DNA of 10,689 nucleotides from Chloroflexota bacterium (GCA_030550075.1 JAUQQB010000062.1:1-10689); one strand, 5' to 3'. Shown: positions 1 to 7,174, counted from the stretch's first letter. A program made the numbers and translations. The notes: a model not told the origin generated them from the sequence alone.

Positions 1-2372
1 TAGACCAGGGCATCACCGGGCGGGCCTTCCGAACAGGAGAGCCGCAACGGGTGTCGGATGTTTCCCTGGATCCCGATTACGTCGTGGGAGATCCCGCCAC
101 CCGGTCTGAGCTGGCTGTTCCGATCTTTGATGGGGAGATCCCATGGGGTGTGCTGGACGCCCAGAGCCCGGAGCCTTACGTCTTCACGCCAGACGATGAA
201 ACCCTGATGCTGGCGGTGGCAGGGACCATCGGCCTGGGCCTGGAGGCCGCCCGGGTTTACGAACGGGTCCGCCGGGAACGGGCCCAGGTGGGACTGGAAC
301 GGGATCGGCTGATCGCCTTATATGAGGGCTACCTGGCCATCCAGCAACATCCGGATCCCGAGGAGGCATTAACGGAGGTGGTGCAGGCATTCGTCCGCCT
401 GGGATGGCAAGGGGCGCGCTGTCGTGCCTTAGACGAGTCCGGAAGGGTTATCGCGATGCGGGAAAGCGTGCCGCCGCCCTCGTTCTCCCCTATGACGCTG
501 GAGCCCTGGCTTCAGAAGGATCCCCGGCTGGAGCGATACCGATGGCGCGCCCGGCTCTATCGTTTCCCGGCCGGGGATCCAGAGGCGCTGGCATGGTTTC
601 AAGAGGAAATCTCGGTCACACGAGTGGCCCTTCCGCTCCTGGATGCTGCCGGCCGCCTGCTGGGGCTCGTGGAGCTGGAAGCCCCAGAGGGAGAAGATCC
701 TGGAGGGCCCCTGTTGCGGCCGACGGAGTTGCTGGCGACGCTCCTGGCGATCTCCTTCGACCGCGGGCGCCTGCTTCGGCGCTATGAGCAGCGCCTGCGG
801 GAGCAGACGATGCTCTACCGGGCAGTGAGCGTGCTCCTGGGCCCGAAGGAACCCGGCCTTATTCTCACCGAGATCGCCGCCGCTCTCTGCGAGGCCCTGG
901 GTGGAACCAGCGCGTATTTCATTGCCATGGATCCGGAGCATCGAACAGCACGGGTGGCTGCCGAGTATTACGCCGAATCCGCCAACCCGATGGAGCGGGT
1001 TTCTGATCTGGGTGTGATCTACCGCGAAGAAGAAGTCCCGCTTGAGTGGGTAGCCCTTCGAGAGCGACAGATCCAGGTGCTGTATGCGGACGATCCCCCG
1101 GATGCTTATGAGGGTGAACGCGCCCTCCTGCGCCGATATGGCGGCTGGTCGGTTCTGGTGATCCCTCTGTTTGTCGGGGAGGAGCCCCTGGGTGTGGTGG
1201 AGGTATGGGACAGTCGGCGACGCCGCGAATTCGATGGAGGGGACCGCGCCCTGGCCCAGGCCATTGCGCAACACGCAGCGATCGCCCTTCAGCGGGCCCG
1301 TCTGTATGAGCAGCTCCAGCAGGTCAACCGACGTCTGGAAACGATCTTCTCCACGGTAGAGGATGGCCTCATCCTTCTGGATCGGAACGGACGGATCGTT
1401 CAGATGAATACAGTAGCCCGGCAGCTGATAGCCGGAGCGGAGCTATCGCCAGAGAGCTCACTGGTGGATCTCCTTCGCCAGCTGCGGCGCTGGTCCCGGG
1501 AGGCCGCACGCGCCCTGGCTCAGGGGGTGCGTCGGATTCGTCGGGAAACAGCCGGGGGCTTCCGCCTTGAGCTTTCCTTCCCCCTGAAAGATTCTGTCCG
1601 CCAGTTTGCCCTGATATGTTCGCCGGTGCGAGACAACGACCCGCCCGGAGGGGGATGGCTGTTAGTTCTCCGGGACATCACAGCGGAGCGGGAGCGGGAT
1701 CGATTGCGGGAGGAGATGATCCGAATGCTGATGCATGATCTGCAAAACCCCCTGGGGCCCGTCCACCTCGCTCTGGAGGAGCTGGCCACCTACCCGGAGT
1801 TAAGTCCTCCGGCCCGCTCACTGGTCCGAACGGCTTTGCGCGGGCTGGATCGTCTTCAGAATCTGATCAGCAACTTGCTGGATCTCGCCCGCCTGGAATC
1901 CGGGCGCATGCCGATCGAGTGGGAACCCGCAGACCTCGGTGGACTGATAGAGGAAGCGGTAGAGGAATGGGGGGTGATGTTCCAGCGTCAGAGGCTCCGT
2001 GTGACGGTGGAGATTGCACCGGAATTCCCGTGGGTGTGGATGGATCGGCAACTGATCTCCCGTGTGCTCTGGAACCTCCTGTCGAATGCCACCAAGTTCA
2101 CGCCAACGAGGGGTGAGATTCGGATTCGCGCCTATCCCAGGGAGGGAATGGCTGTCCTGGAGGTTTTCAACAGCGGCTCTTACATCCCGCCGGAGCAACG
2201 GCAACGGATTTTCGAGCGTTTTATCGCCCTGCCAGGTCGGGGCGGATATGGGCTGGGACTGGCCTTTTCGAAGCTGGCGGTGGAAGCCCACGGTGGACAT
2301 ATCGACGTGGAGAGCGACGTTAGCGGCACCACCTTCGTGGTCCGACTGCCGCTTCGCCACTCCCCTTCCTGA
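1..2372 (+). CDS. Multi-GAF/PAS sensor histidine kinase, 5'-truncated by the window edge
   Basis: This is the C-terminal part of a sensor kinase that autophosphorylates a histidine and passes the phosphate to a response regulator. The frame is open from base 3, and the residues encoded before the first GTG (base 51) continue a GAF motif (GITGRAFRTGEPQRV), so the start lies upstream of the window. Domain order by base position: end of a GAF domain to about 270; a divergent GAF-like domain about 310-770; a third GAF about 800-1305; PAS about 1330-1690 (starting ETIFSTVEDGLILLD); HisKA with H-box MHDLQNPL (His codon 1734-1736); HATPase_c with N-box LWNLLSNATKF (about 2069-2100) and G2 box GYGLGLAFSK (about 2243). 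The G1 box reads NSGSYIP instead of DxGxGIP, so the usual adenine-contacting Asp is Asn; such variants occur in working kinases. I see no transmembrane segment in the visible part. It is probably a soluble sensor. No response regulator gene lies in the window. Confidence 0.93.
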   Translation, partial: DQGITGRAFRTGEPQRVSDVSLDPDYVVGDPATRSELAVPIFDGEIPWGVLDAQSPEPYVFTPDDETLMLAVAGTIGLGLEAARVYERVRRERAQVGLERDRLIALYEGYLAIQQHPDPEEALTEVVQAFVRLGWQGARCRALDESGRVIAMRESVPPPSFSPMTLEPWLQKDPRLERYRWRARLYRFPAGDPEALAWFQEEISVTRVALPLLDAAGRLLGLVELEAPEGEDPGGPLLRPTELLATLLAISFDRGRLLRRYEQRLREQTMLYRAVSVLLGPKEPGLILTEIAAALCEALGGTSAYFIAMDPEHRTARVAAEYYAESANPMERVSDLGVIYREEEVPLEWVALRERQIQVLYADDPPDAYEGERALLRRYGGWSVLVIPLFVGEEPLGVVEVWDSRRRREFDGGDRALAQAIAQHAAIALQRARLYEQLQQVNRRLETIFSTVEDGLILLDRNGRIVQMNTVARQLIAGAELSPESSLVDLLRQLRRWSREAARALAQGVRRIRRETAGGFRLELSFPLKDSVRQFALICSPVRDNDPPGGGWLLVLRDITAERERDRLREEMIRMLMHDLQNPLGPVHLALEELATYPELSPPARSLVRTALRGLDRLQNLISNLLDLARLESGRMPIEWEPADLGGLIEEAVEEWGVMFQRQRLRVTVEIAPEFPWVWMDRQLISRVLWNLLSNATKFTPTRGEIRIRAYPREGMAVLEVFNSGSYIPPEQRQRIFERFIALPGRGGYGLGLAFSKLAVEAHGGHIDVESDVSGTTFVVRLPLRHSPS

Positions 2373-2502
2373 ACGCTCCGCTTCGATGCGAAGGAGGAAC
2401 GCGGAGGTGGAGATCAGGCCAGGATGAGAGCGATGCCGCCCGGGAGTGTGGAGGCCGGAACGCGGCCATCGTGCTAAACGGATGCCCGGACAAGAGGTGC
2501 TG

Positions 2503-2532
2503 TTGCTGGATCCTTCCGATAATCGCTAAAAT
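2503..2532 (+). promoter_or_regulatory. Candidate sigma-70-like promoter for the MNT/HEPN/racemase operon
   Basis: TTGCTG (2503-2508) and TAAAAT (2527-2532) are separated by 18 bp, and the -10 matches TATAAT at five of six positions. Transcription would start near 2539, giving a leader of about 28 nt that contains the AGGAGG ribosome binding site. The -35 match is poor. The rest of the 194-bp gap between the kinase and this operon (2373-2566) shows no convincing gene and no terminator with a T-run. Confidence 0.35.
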
Positions 2533-2551
2533 GAATGGCGGTTCTGTGAAC

Positions 2552-2557
2552 AGGAGG
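2552..2557 (+). promoter_or_regulatory. Ribosome binding site that fixes the MNT start
   Basis: AGGAGG lies 9 nt before the ATG at 2567. The open frame extends upstream to a GTG at 2471 and another ATG at 2531, but neither has a Shine-Dalgarno sequence. The sequence before residue 1 of the chosen start also shows no family similarity. Confidence 0.8.
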
Positions 2558-2566
2558 CCTCAACCC

Positions 2567-3094
2567 ATGAAGTCTTCGGCTCCACAGGCTCAAGATACAG
2601 GGGGCGTTCAGCACTTGCTCTGGGAGCTGGCCCGGGCTTACACCGAGGCGCTTCGAAAGACACTGGGGGAGAAGCTGGTCGCCGTCGCCCTGTTTGGATC
2701 GGTGGCGCGGGGGGAGGCCACCCCGACCTCCGATATCGACCTGCTGGTCGTGGTGGAGGATCTGCCTCCAGGCCGTTTCCAGCGCTATGCCTGGCTGGAG
2801 GCCGCGGATCGGGCGGTGGAGCCGCAGGTGCAGGCACTGTGGCAACAGGGCATCCCGGTTGAGATCTCTGTGATTCTGAAGACGCCGGAAGAGGCGATGC
2901 GCATCACTCCGCTCTATCTGGACCTGACGGAGGATGCCTGGATTCTCTATGAACGGGAGCCCCTGCTCTCCACCGTTCTGGAACACCTGCGTCAGCGGCT
3001 GCGAGCACTGGGCGCCCAGCGGAAACGTCAGGGGGCCATTCGTTACTGGGATCTAAAACCGGATTTTCGGCCCGGGGAGATCATCGAGCTATGA
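2567..3094 (+). CDS. MNT-type minimal nucleotidyltransferase (probable antitoxin or partner of the HEPN protein)
   Basis: The protein is 175 aa. It carries the polymerase-beta-superfamily signature GS-x10-DxD exactly: G44-S45, then D56 and D58, in ALFGSVARG...SDIDLLVV. In characterised MntA proteins this motif binds ATP and metal and AMPylates the cognate HEPN toxin. A third acidic residue may be supplied by the strand GIPVEISVIL further on. The C-terminal third (about residues 125-175) is helical and basic and looks family-specific. The stop overlaps the start of the next gene in an ATGA junction at 3091-3094, so the two are translationally coupled, as is usual for MNT/HEPN pairs. The gene order here is MNT first. 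The fold and pairing are clear. Whether it AMPylates the partner is inference from the family. Confidence 0.88.
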   Translation: MKSSAPQAQDTGGVQHLLWELARAYTEALRKTLGEKLVAVALFGSVARGEATPTSDIDLLVVVEDLPPGRFQRYAWLEAADRAVEPQVQALWQQGIPVEISVILKTPEEAMRITPLYLDLTEDAWILYEREPLLSTVLEHLRQRLRALGAQRKRQGAIRYWDLKPDFRPGEIIEL

Positions 3095-3525
3095 CCAGCG
3101 AGGAAATGGCCCGCGCCTATCTGGCTCAGGCGGAGGAAATCCTGAGGGAGGCGGAACGTCTTCACCAGCGTCAGGCATGGAATCTGGTGGTCCGCCGATC
3201 GCAGGAAGCGGTGGAGCTGGCCCTGAAGGGGATCCTGCGTCATGTAGGGGTGGAAGTTCCACGAACCCACGATGTCAGTCTCTGGCTGAAGAATTACCAG
3301 AACCGCCTGCCTCCTCCTCTCCGAAATGAGGTCGACCGCCTGGCCTCGATCTCACGACGTCTTCGTCTGGAACGGGAGCTCAGTTTTTATGGGGATGAAG
3401 ATGTCGGGGCACCCCCTCAACGCCTTTATACGGAAGAGGATGCACGGATCGCGCTGGAGGAGGCCAGGTGGGTGCTGAAGCGATGTAAGGAGGCCTGGCT
3501 ACTCACATCCGGATCGGAGCGGTGA
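3091..3525 (+). CDS. HEPN-domain protein paired with the MNT
   Basis: The protein is 144 aa and almost all helical. It has the layout of the PF05168-type HEPN family: an N-terminal helix AYLAQAEEILREAERL, a second helix with RRSQEAVELALKGIL, the conserved PRTHD turn (R58, H60), and a C-terminal YTEEDARIALEEARWVL helix. Many HEPN proteins are metal-independent RNases with an RX4-6H motif in the last helical region, and HepT toxins carry RX4HXY. Neither is present there; the only pair with that spacing is R19-H25 in the first helix. RNase activity is therefore doubtful, and the protein may instead be a substrate-binding or scaffold partner of the MNT. Its start overlaps the MNT stop by ATGA. 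Its stop overlaps a possible GTG start of the racemase-like gene, and lies 2 bp before the preferred ATG. Confidence 0.85.
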   Translation: MTSEEMARAYLAQAEEILREAERLHQRQAWNLVVRRSQEAVELALKGILRHVGVEVPRTHDVSLWLKNYQNRLPPPLRNEVDRLASISRRLRLERELSFYGDEDVGAPPQRLYTEEDARIALEEARWVLKRCKEAWLLTSGSER

Positions 3526-3527
3526 GC

Positions 3528-4394
3528 ATGGGGCCATCGGTAGGGATCTTTGATTCCGGCGTGGGAGGGCTGGCGGTATGGCGGGAGTTCGCCCGCCTGG
3601 CCCCGGATGCGCCCACGCTGTATGTGGCCGATCAGGCCCATGTCCCCTATGGTCTCCGGCCGCCGGAGGAAATCCGACGCTTTGCGGAGGCCATCACGCG
3701 ATTCCTGCTGGATCAGGGAGCCCGCCTGATCGTGGTGGCCAGCCATACGATCTCCGCCGCGGCCCTCTGGCCGCTGCGAGAGACCTTCCCCGATGTCCCC
3801 TTCGTGGGCATCGAACCGGCCGTGAAGCCAGCGGCCGCCCAGACCCGAACCGGGGTGATCGGCGTGCTGGGCACCTTCGGCACCCTGAATGGCCCCCTCA
3901 TGGCCCGCGTCGTGGAACGGTTTGCCCAGCATGTCCGGGTGGTCCCCCGGGTTTGTAGCGGATGGGTGGAACAGGTCGAGGCCGGCCTTCTGGAAGGGGA
4001 AGAAGCGGAGGCGCGGGTTCGCGCTCATCTCGATGTCGTGCTTCAGGCAGGCGCGGATGTGCTGGTGCTGGCCTGCACCCACTACACCTTCCTGGCTCCT
4101 CTGATCCGTCTTCTGGCCGGACCAGAGGTTTCCCTGGTGGATCCGGCGCCAGCGGTGGCCCGGCGGGCAGCGGAGATCTGGCGAGCGCAGACCCGGGGGG
4201 CGGAGGAGGAGACCGATCCCGGGTTCAACCGGGGGGCCTGGCGGGGGGACGCAAGGACCGCCCTCCACCGCTTCTTCACGACGGGTGATCCGCTGCGCTT
4301 TCAGGAGCAGCTCCGCCGGTTGATTGGTCAGGATGGCCCGGTGGAACGCCTCGTGTGGGATCCCCAGGGTGTGCCTCGGATGCCCTCCGGCTGA
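3528..4394 (+). CDS. murI: Glutamate-racemase-like protein lacking the first catalytic cysteine
   Basis: The protein is 288 aa and belongs to the Asp/Glu racemase superfamily. MurI converts L- to D-glutamate in the cytoplasm for peptidoglycan. Family motifs: FDSGVGGLAV (D9, S10), DQAHVPYG, GTFGT, and the second cysteine motif LACTHYTFL (C183, H185). The first motif, normally ACNTASA, is ASHTISA here: the catalytic Cys is Ser72 and the conserved Asn is His73. Several changes in one loop argue against a single sequencing error. The C-terminus ends in a normal RFFTTGDPLRF-type segment. I chose ATG 3528 because GGAG at 3516-3519 lies 8 nt before it; GTG 3522 overlaps the HEPN stop but has only 2 nt spacing. 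It may be an altered racemase, a one-base enzyme, or a non-catalytic paralogue. Family membership is sure; racemase activity is not. Confidence 0.85.
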   Translation: MGPSVGIFDSGVGGLAVWREFARLAPDAPTLYVADQAHVPYGLRPPEEIRRFAEAITRFLLDQGARLIVVASHTISAAALWPLRETFPDVPFVGIEPAVKPAAAQTRTGVIGVLGTFGTLNGPLMARVVERFAQHVRVVPRVCSGWVEQVEAGLLEGEEAEARVRAHLDVVLQAGADVLVLACTHYTFLAPLIRLLAGPEVSLVDPAPAVARRAAEIWRAQTRGAEEETDPGFNRGAWRGDARTALHRFFTTGDPLRFQEQLRRLIGQDGPVERLVWDPQGVPRMPSG

Positions 4395-4435
4395 GGGCTA
4401 TTCCGCTCCCACCTTCTTCCCAGCCCGGATTGCAT

Positions 4436-4553
4436 CTTGCTCTGTTGCCAACTGGGGGCTTGCTGGATTTACCCTCTCCCCCGCCGGTTCGCGGCGAGAA
4501 GAGAGGCAAACGCGGAACCCAAGCAGGCACCGTCAAGAGCGCAACAGAGCAAG
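4436..4553. repeat. 118-bp element bounded by perfect 13-bp inverted repeats
   Basis: CTTGCTCTGTTGC (4436-4448) is the exact reverse complement of GCAACAGAGCAAG (4541-4553). Inside lies a second hairpin, CGCCG-GTTCG-CGGCG, flanked by CCTCTC and GAGAGG that could extend the stem. The 6-mer GCATCT occurs at both ends (4432-4437 and 4555-4560), overlapping the left arm. It sits in the 197-bp gap between the racemase-like gene and the antiporter. The arrangement suits a MITE-like or palindromic intergenic element, or a large RNA hairpin. There is no T-run typical of an intrinsic terminator. Confidence 0.6.
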
Positions 4554-4580
4554 CGCATCTCCTATCCCGAAGGGGAGAAC

Positions 4581-4586
4581 AGGAGG
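4581..4586 (+). promoter_or_regulatory. Ribosome binding site that fixes the antiporter start
   Basis: AGGAGG lies 5 nt before the GTG at 4592. The same frame is open upstream to 4355, but that would overlap the racemase-like gene and add a non-hydrophobic, proline-rich stretch read through the inverted-repeat element. The GTG start places the first membrane helix at the N-terminus, as in the family. Confidence 0.8.
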
Positions 4587-4591
4587 ATCCT

Positions 4592-5818
4592 GTGGAGACG
4601 CATATCCCGGCTTTTGTTTTGCTCCTGGCCCTGCTGATCGTCGCCGCAAAGGCGGGCGCGTGGCTGAGCCTGCGATTGCACCAGCCGGCTATTCTGGGAG
4701 AGCTCATCGCTGGCTTAATTCTTGGGCCCAGCCTGCTGAATGTCTTCTCCTGGCCGATTTTTCATCATCAGGGGTTTCAGGAAATGGTCCTGGTGTTTGG
4801 AGAGCTGGGGGTCATCCTGCTGATGGGCATGGCCGGCCTGGAGATCGAACTGGAGGAATTTTTGAAAGCCCGTCGCGTGGCCCTGCTGGCGGGAACAGCA
4901 GGGGTGGTGATGCCGCTTCTGCTCGGCACGCTGGTCGCTTACCCATTTCACCGTGATCTGCCCACATCCATCTATGTGGGCCTGGTCCTCAGCGCCACCA
5001 GTGTCAGCATATCGGCGCAGACCTTGCTGGAGCTGGGCCGTCTGCGCTCTCCGGAAGGGATCGCCCTTCTGGGGGCGGCGGTGGTTGATGATATACTGGC
5101 GCTGCTGGCCCTGGCGGTGTTCACCGGTGTGGTGAACCCGGGAGGTGGGGCTGGAGGGGGAGTCGGGGGCTTGGCGATCGCCATCGTCCGCATGACGCTC
5201 TTCCTGATCCTGGCCTTTCTCCTGGCCCGGGCTGTGTTGCCGCGAATGGCCACGTGGGTTCAGAACCAGCCTGTTAGCGAGGGGCTGATGGCCCTGGCGT
5301 TCGTGGCGATCCTGGCCCTGGCGGGGGCAGCAGAGGAGCTGGGCGGGCTGGCAGCGATCACCGGTGCCTTCCTGGCCGGCCTGGGCCTGGGTAATCATCC
5401 CGCCCGTCACACGGTCTTCGAGCGTCTGCGCCCAGCCGCCTATGGCTTCTTTGTGCCCCTCTTCCTGGTCGGTGTGGGCCTTCGGGCCGACTTGCGGACG
5501 ATGTCGCTCGAAGGGGCAGTGTTCACCCTATTGCTGATCGCCGTGGCGATTCTCTCCAAACTGATCGGCTGCGGCGTGGGGGCCTGGCTGGGAGGATTCC
5601 GCCCGTTGCAGGCCTGGCGCGTGGGGCTGGGGATGATCTCCCGAGGAGAGGTCGGCCTGATCCTGGCCTCCCTGGGCCTTTCAGCGGGCTTCCTTCAGCC
5701 TTATGAATTCGTGGCGGTCGTCGCCATGGTGGTGGCCACCACGCTGATCACACCGATCCTGTTACGCTGGTCCTTCGGGCCACGGAGTCTTCAGGAACTT
5801 CACGCCGCAAGGGAATGA
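4592..5818 (+). CDS. CPA2-family Na+/H+ (cation/proton) antiporter, NapA-like
   Basis: This 408-aa, highly hydrophobic integral membrane protein has roughly 12-13 helices and exchanges Na+ (or K+) for protons across the cytoplasmic membrane. Recognisable elements: an early GELIAGLILGPSLL segment; SATSVSISAQTLLELG, the broken helix 4; GAAVVDDILALLAL with the ion-binding pair D166-D167; AAITGAFLAGLGLG; LFLVGVGLRADL; SKLIGCG with K323; and SRGEVGLILASLGL. An Asp-Asp pair plus a lysine in the later helix fits the electrogenic NapA type rather than KefB/C. There is no cytoplasmic TrkA-N domain, so gating by bound nucleotide would need a separate protein. The next gene, 10 bp downstream, encodes a PII-like protein and is the obvious candidate. 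Function is sure at family level; the ion is inferred. Confidence 0.92.
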   Translation: METHIPAFVLLLALLIVAAKAGAWLSLRLHQPAILGELIAGLILGPSLLNVFSWPIFHHQGFQEMVLVFGELGVILLMGMAGLEIELEEFLKARRVALLAGTAGVVMPLLLGTLVAYPFHRDLPTSIYVGLVLSATSVSISAQTLLELGRLRSPEGIALLGAAVVDDILALLALAVFTGVVNPGGGAGGGVGGLAIAIVRMTLFLILAFLLARAVLPRMATWVQNQPVSEGLMALAFVAILALAGAAEELGGLAAITGAFLAGLGLGNHPARHTVFERLRPAAYGFFVPLFLVGVGLRADLRTMSLEGAVFTLLLIAVAILSKLIGCGVGAWLGGFRPLQAWRVGLGMISRGEVGLILASLGLSAGFLQPYEFVAVVAMVVATTLITPILLRWSFGPRSLQELHAARE

Positions 5819-5823
5819 GGAGG
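5817..5823 (+). promoter_or_regulatory. Ribosome binding site overlapping the antiporter stop codon
   Basis: GAGGAGG overlaps the antiporter TGA (5816-5818) and stands 5 nt before the ATG of the PII-like gene at 5829. Ribosomes ending on the antiporter could reload directly, which ties the output of the two proteins together. Confidence 0.75.
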
Positions 5824-5828
5824 TTCAG

Positions 5829-6185
5829 ATGCCGAAATGTGTGGTGGCGGTGATTCCGAATCTGGAGAAGGTGCATGATGTGCTTCGCGCCTGGGAAGCG
5901 TTAGGGGTTCCCGGGGTGACGATGATCGACACCATCGGGATGGCCTCTTTGCGCCAGTGGGTGGGGCGGGAGGATCTGCCCCTGGTCCCCTCCCTGCGCT
6001 CCATCCTGGAGAGCGCGGAAACCGCCTTCCATCACCGCACGCTGTTCTCCGTCATTCCGGACGACTTCGACCTGGAACGGCTGATCCGGGAGACGGAGCG
6101 CGTCCTCGGACGTTTCGAGGATCCTGAGACCGGTTTCTTGTTCGTATTACCCGTTCTGGAAGTTCGGGGCCTCCGACAGCCGTGA
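5829..6185 (+). CDS. PII-like small signalling protein, putative antiporter regulator
   Basis: The protein is 118 aa and soluble. The order of elements resembles the ferredoxin-like PII fold: strand KCVVAVIPN, helix EKVHDVLRAWEALGV, strand PGVTMIDTIGM, a connecting segment where PII has its T-loop, then a HHRTLFSVIP strand, helix DLERLIRETERVL, and a terminal strand GFLFVLPVLEVRGL. In PII the second strand reads like GLTVTEVKGFG, and its length (about 112 aa) is close. The classic uridylylated T-loop tyrosine and the PII signature patterns are not evident, so this is a PII-like protein rather than GlnB/GlnK. PII-like proteins beside transporters are known to gate them in response to nucleotides (SbtB with the bicarbonate transporter SbtA). 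The tight link to the antiporter suggests the same here. Its stop overlaps the GTG of the next gene. Confidence 0.7.
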   Translation: MPKCVVAVIPNLEKVHDVLRAWEALGVPGVTMIDTIGMASLRQWVGREDLPLVPSLRSILESAETAFHHRTLFSVIPDDFDLERLIRETERVLGRFEDPETGFLFVLPVLEVRGLRQP

Positions 6186-7144
6186 ACGTCCTGCGCATCC
6201 GTGAAGAGGTCGAGCAGGGGCTCCCGGCTCTGCGGCTGGAGAATGAATGGCTCGCGCTCACGATCCTCCCGGATCTGGGCGGGAAGATCGCCGCATGGGA
6301 GGATCGGCGCCGGGGCCTTTCCTGGCTATGGCGGAATCCTTACCTCCCATGGCGGCTCCCCCGCGATGAAGCCCATTATGTCCGGGAGTTCGACCTGGGC
6401 GGCTGGGATGAATGTTTCCCCGCGATCGCCCCAGGGCCTTACCCCGCAGACCCCTGGGCGGGAATTCCGATCCCGGATCATGGAGAGCTCTGGTCCCAAT
6501 CGTGGAGGATCCAGGCCCGGATCGAGGAGGGGAAACGCGTGATCGCTACCGGTGTAGTGGAAGGCCGCATGTTCCCTTATCGCTTTGAGCGCACCCTGCT
6601 GTTAGAGGCCGATCGCCCCAGCGTCCGGATCCGTTATCGCGTGCGGAACAACGCGGAACATACCTTCTACTTCCTCTGGGCGGCCCATCCTCTCTTCCCG
6701 ATGCTGCCCGGGATGCGCTTGCTGGTTCCAGGGCCGGCGGTGGGGCGGGTCGCAACGGCGATCGGCGTTTCCCCCAAAGTCACCATTTTCTCCTGGCCCC
6801 ATCTTCCGGTGGAGGGAGGCCTTCTGGATCTCCAGGAACCGGATCCCGAAGGAGGATGGGCGTTAAAGCTCTTCCTTCGCCCCGCCGCTTCATGGGTTCG
6901 CCTGATCGACCCGACCGGCGCGTGGTGGGAGATGGGATGGCGGGGTCCGATCACCCATCTCGGCCTGTGGATCAACGCCGGAGGATGGTCGGGCGCGGAC
7001 ACGCCGCCCTATCAGAACCTGGCCCTGGAGCCCGCGATCGGGGCGCCCGATGATTTAAGCGAGGCGATGCGAGAATGGGGTTTCTTCGGCCTGCTGCCTC
7101 CCCTTCAGGAGATGGAGTGGACCCTCCAGGTGACGGTGGGATAA
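6182..7144 (+). CDS. Aldose 1-epimerase-like (galactose mutarotase-fold) protein
   Basis: The protein is 320 aa with no signal peptide, so it should be cytoplasmic. The N-terminal part has the beta-sandwich opening seen in aldose-epimerase-related proteins: LRLENEWLALTILPDLGGKI, followed by RGLSWLWRNP and a GGWDECFP loop. PDHGELWSQSW supplies a likely active-site histidine, WAAHPLF a second, and NLALEPAIGAP a late glutamate of the kind that acts as general base in mutarotases. The sugar substrate cannot be told from the sequence, and it may not be a true galactose mutarotase. Translation begins at GTG 6182, which overlaps the PII-like stop (GTGA), with only a weak Shine-Dalgarno, so it depends on coupling. 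Two stop codons in a row (TAATAA) end the gene. The reason for joining a sugar epimerase to an antiporter/PII pair is unclear. Confidence 0.75.
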   Translation: MNVLRIREEVEQGLPALRLENEWLALTILPDLGGKIAAWEDRRRGLSWLWRNPYLPWRLPRDEAHYVREFDLGGWDECFPAIAPGPYPADPWAGIPIPDHGELWSQSWRIQARIEEGKRVIATGVVEGRMFPYRFERTLLLEADRPSVRIRYRVRNNAEHTFYFLWAAHPLFPMLPGMRLLVPGPAVGRVATAIGVSPKVTIFSWPHLPVEGGLLDLQEPDPEGGWALKLFLRPAASWVRLIDPTGAWWEMGWRGPITHLGLWINAGGWSGADTPPYQNLALEPAIGAPDDLSEAMREWGFFGLLPPLQEMEWTLQVTVG

Positions 7145-7174
7145 TAAGATTCTGGGAACCATCCCGCCTCCCCC

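Noticed and set aside
429..1274. A 281-codon open frame on the minus strand within the histidine kinase gene
   Set aside because: The plus-strand frame encodes recognisable GAF domains throughout, while the antisense product shows no domain. Long antisense frames are expected at this GC content.
2424..2477. A 17-codon ORF from ATG 2424 between the kinase and the MNT
   Set aside because: Only a weak AGG precedes it, the peptide is not distinctive, and nothing else supports translation.
3426..4268. A 280-codon minus-strand open frame opposite the HEPN and MurI-like genes
   Set aside because: The plus-strand products carry clear family motifs; the antisense product is low-complexity and Gly/Arg/His-rich without a ribosome binding site I can support.
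7145..7174. Possible terminator between the convergent genes (GGGA-ACCA-TCCC)
   Set aside because: The stem is only 4 bp and no T-run follows on either strand.
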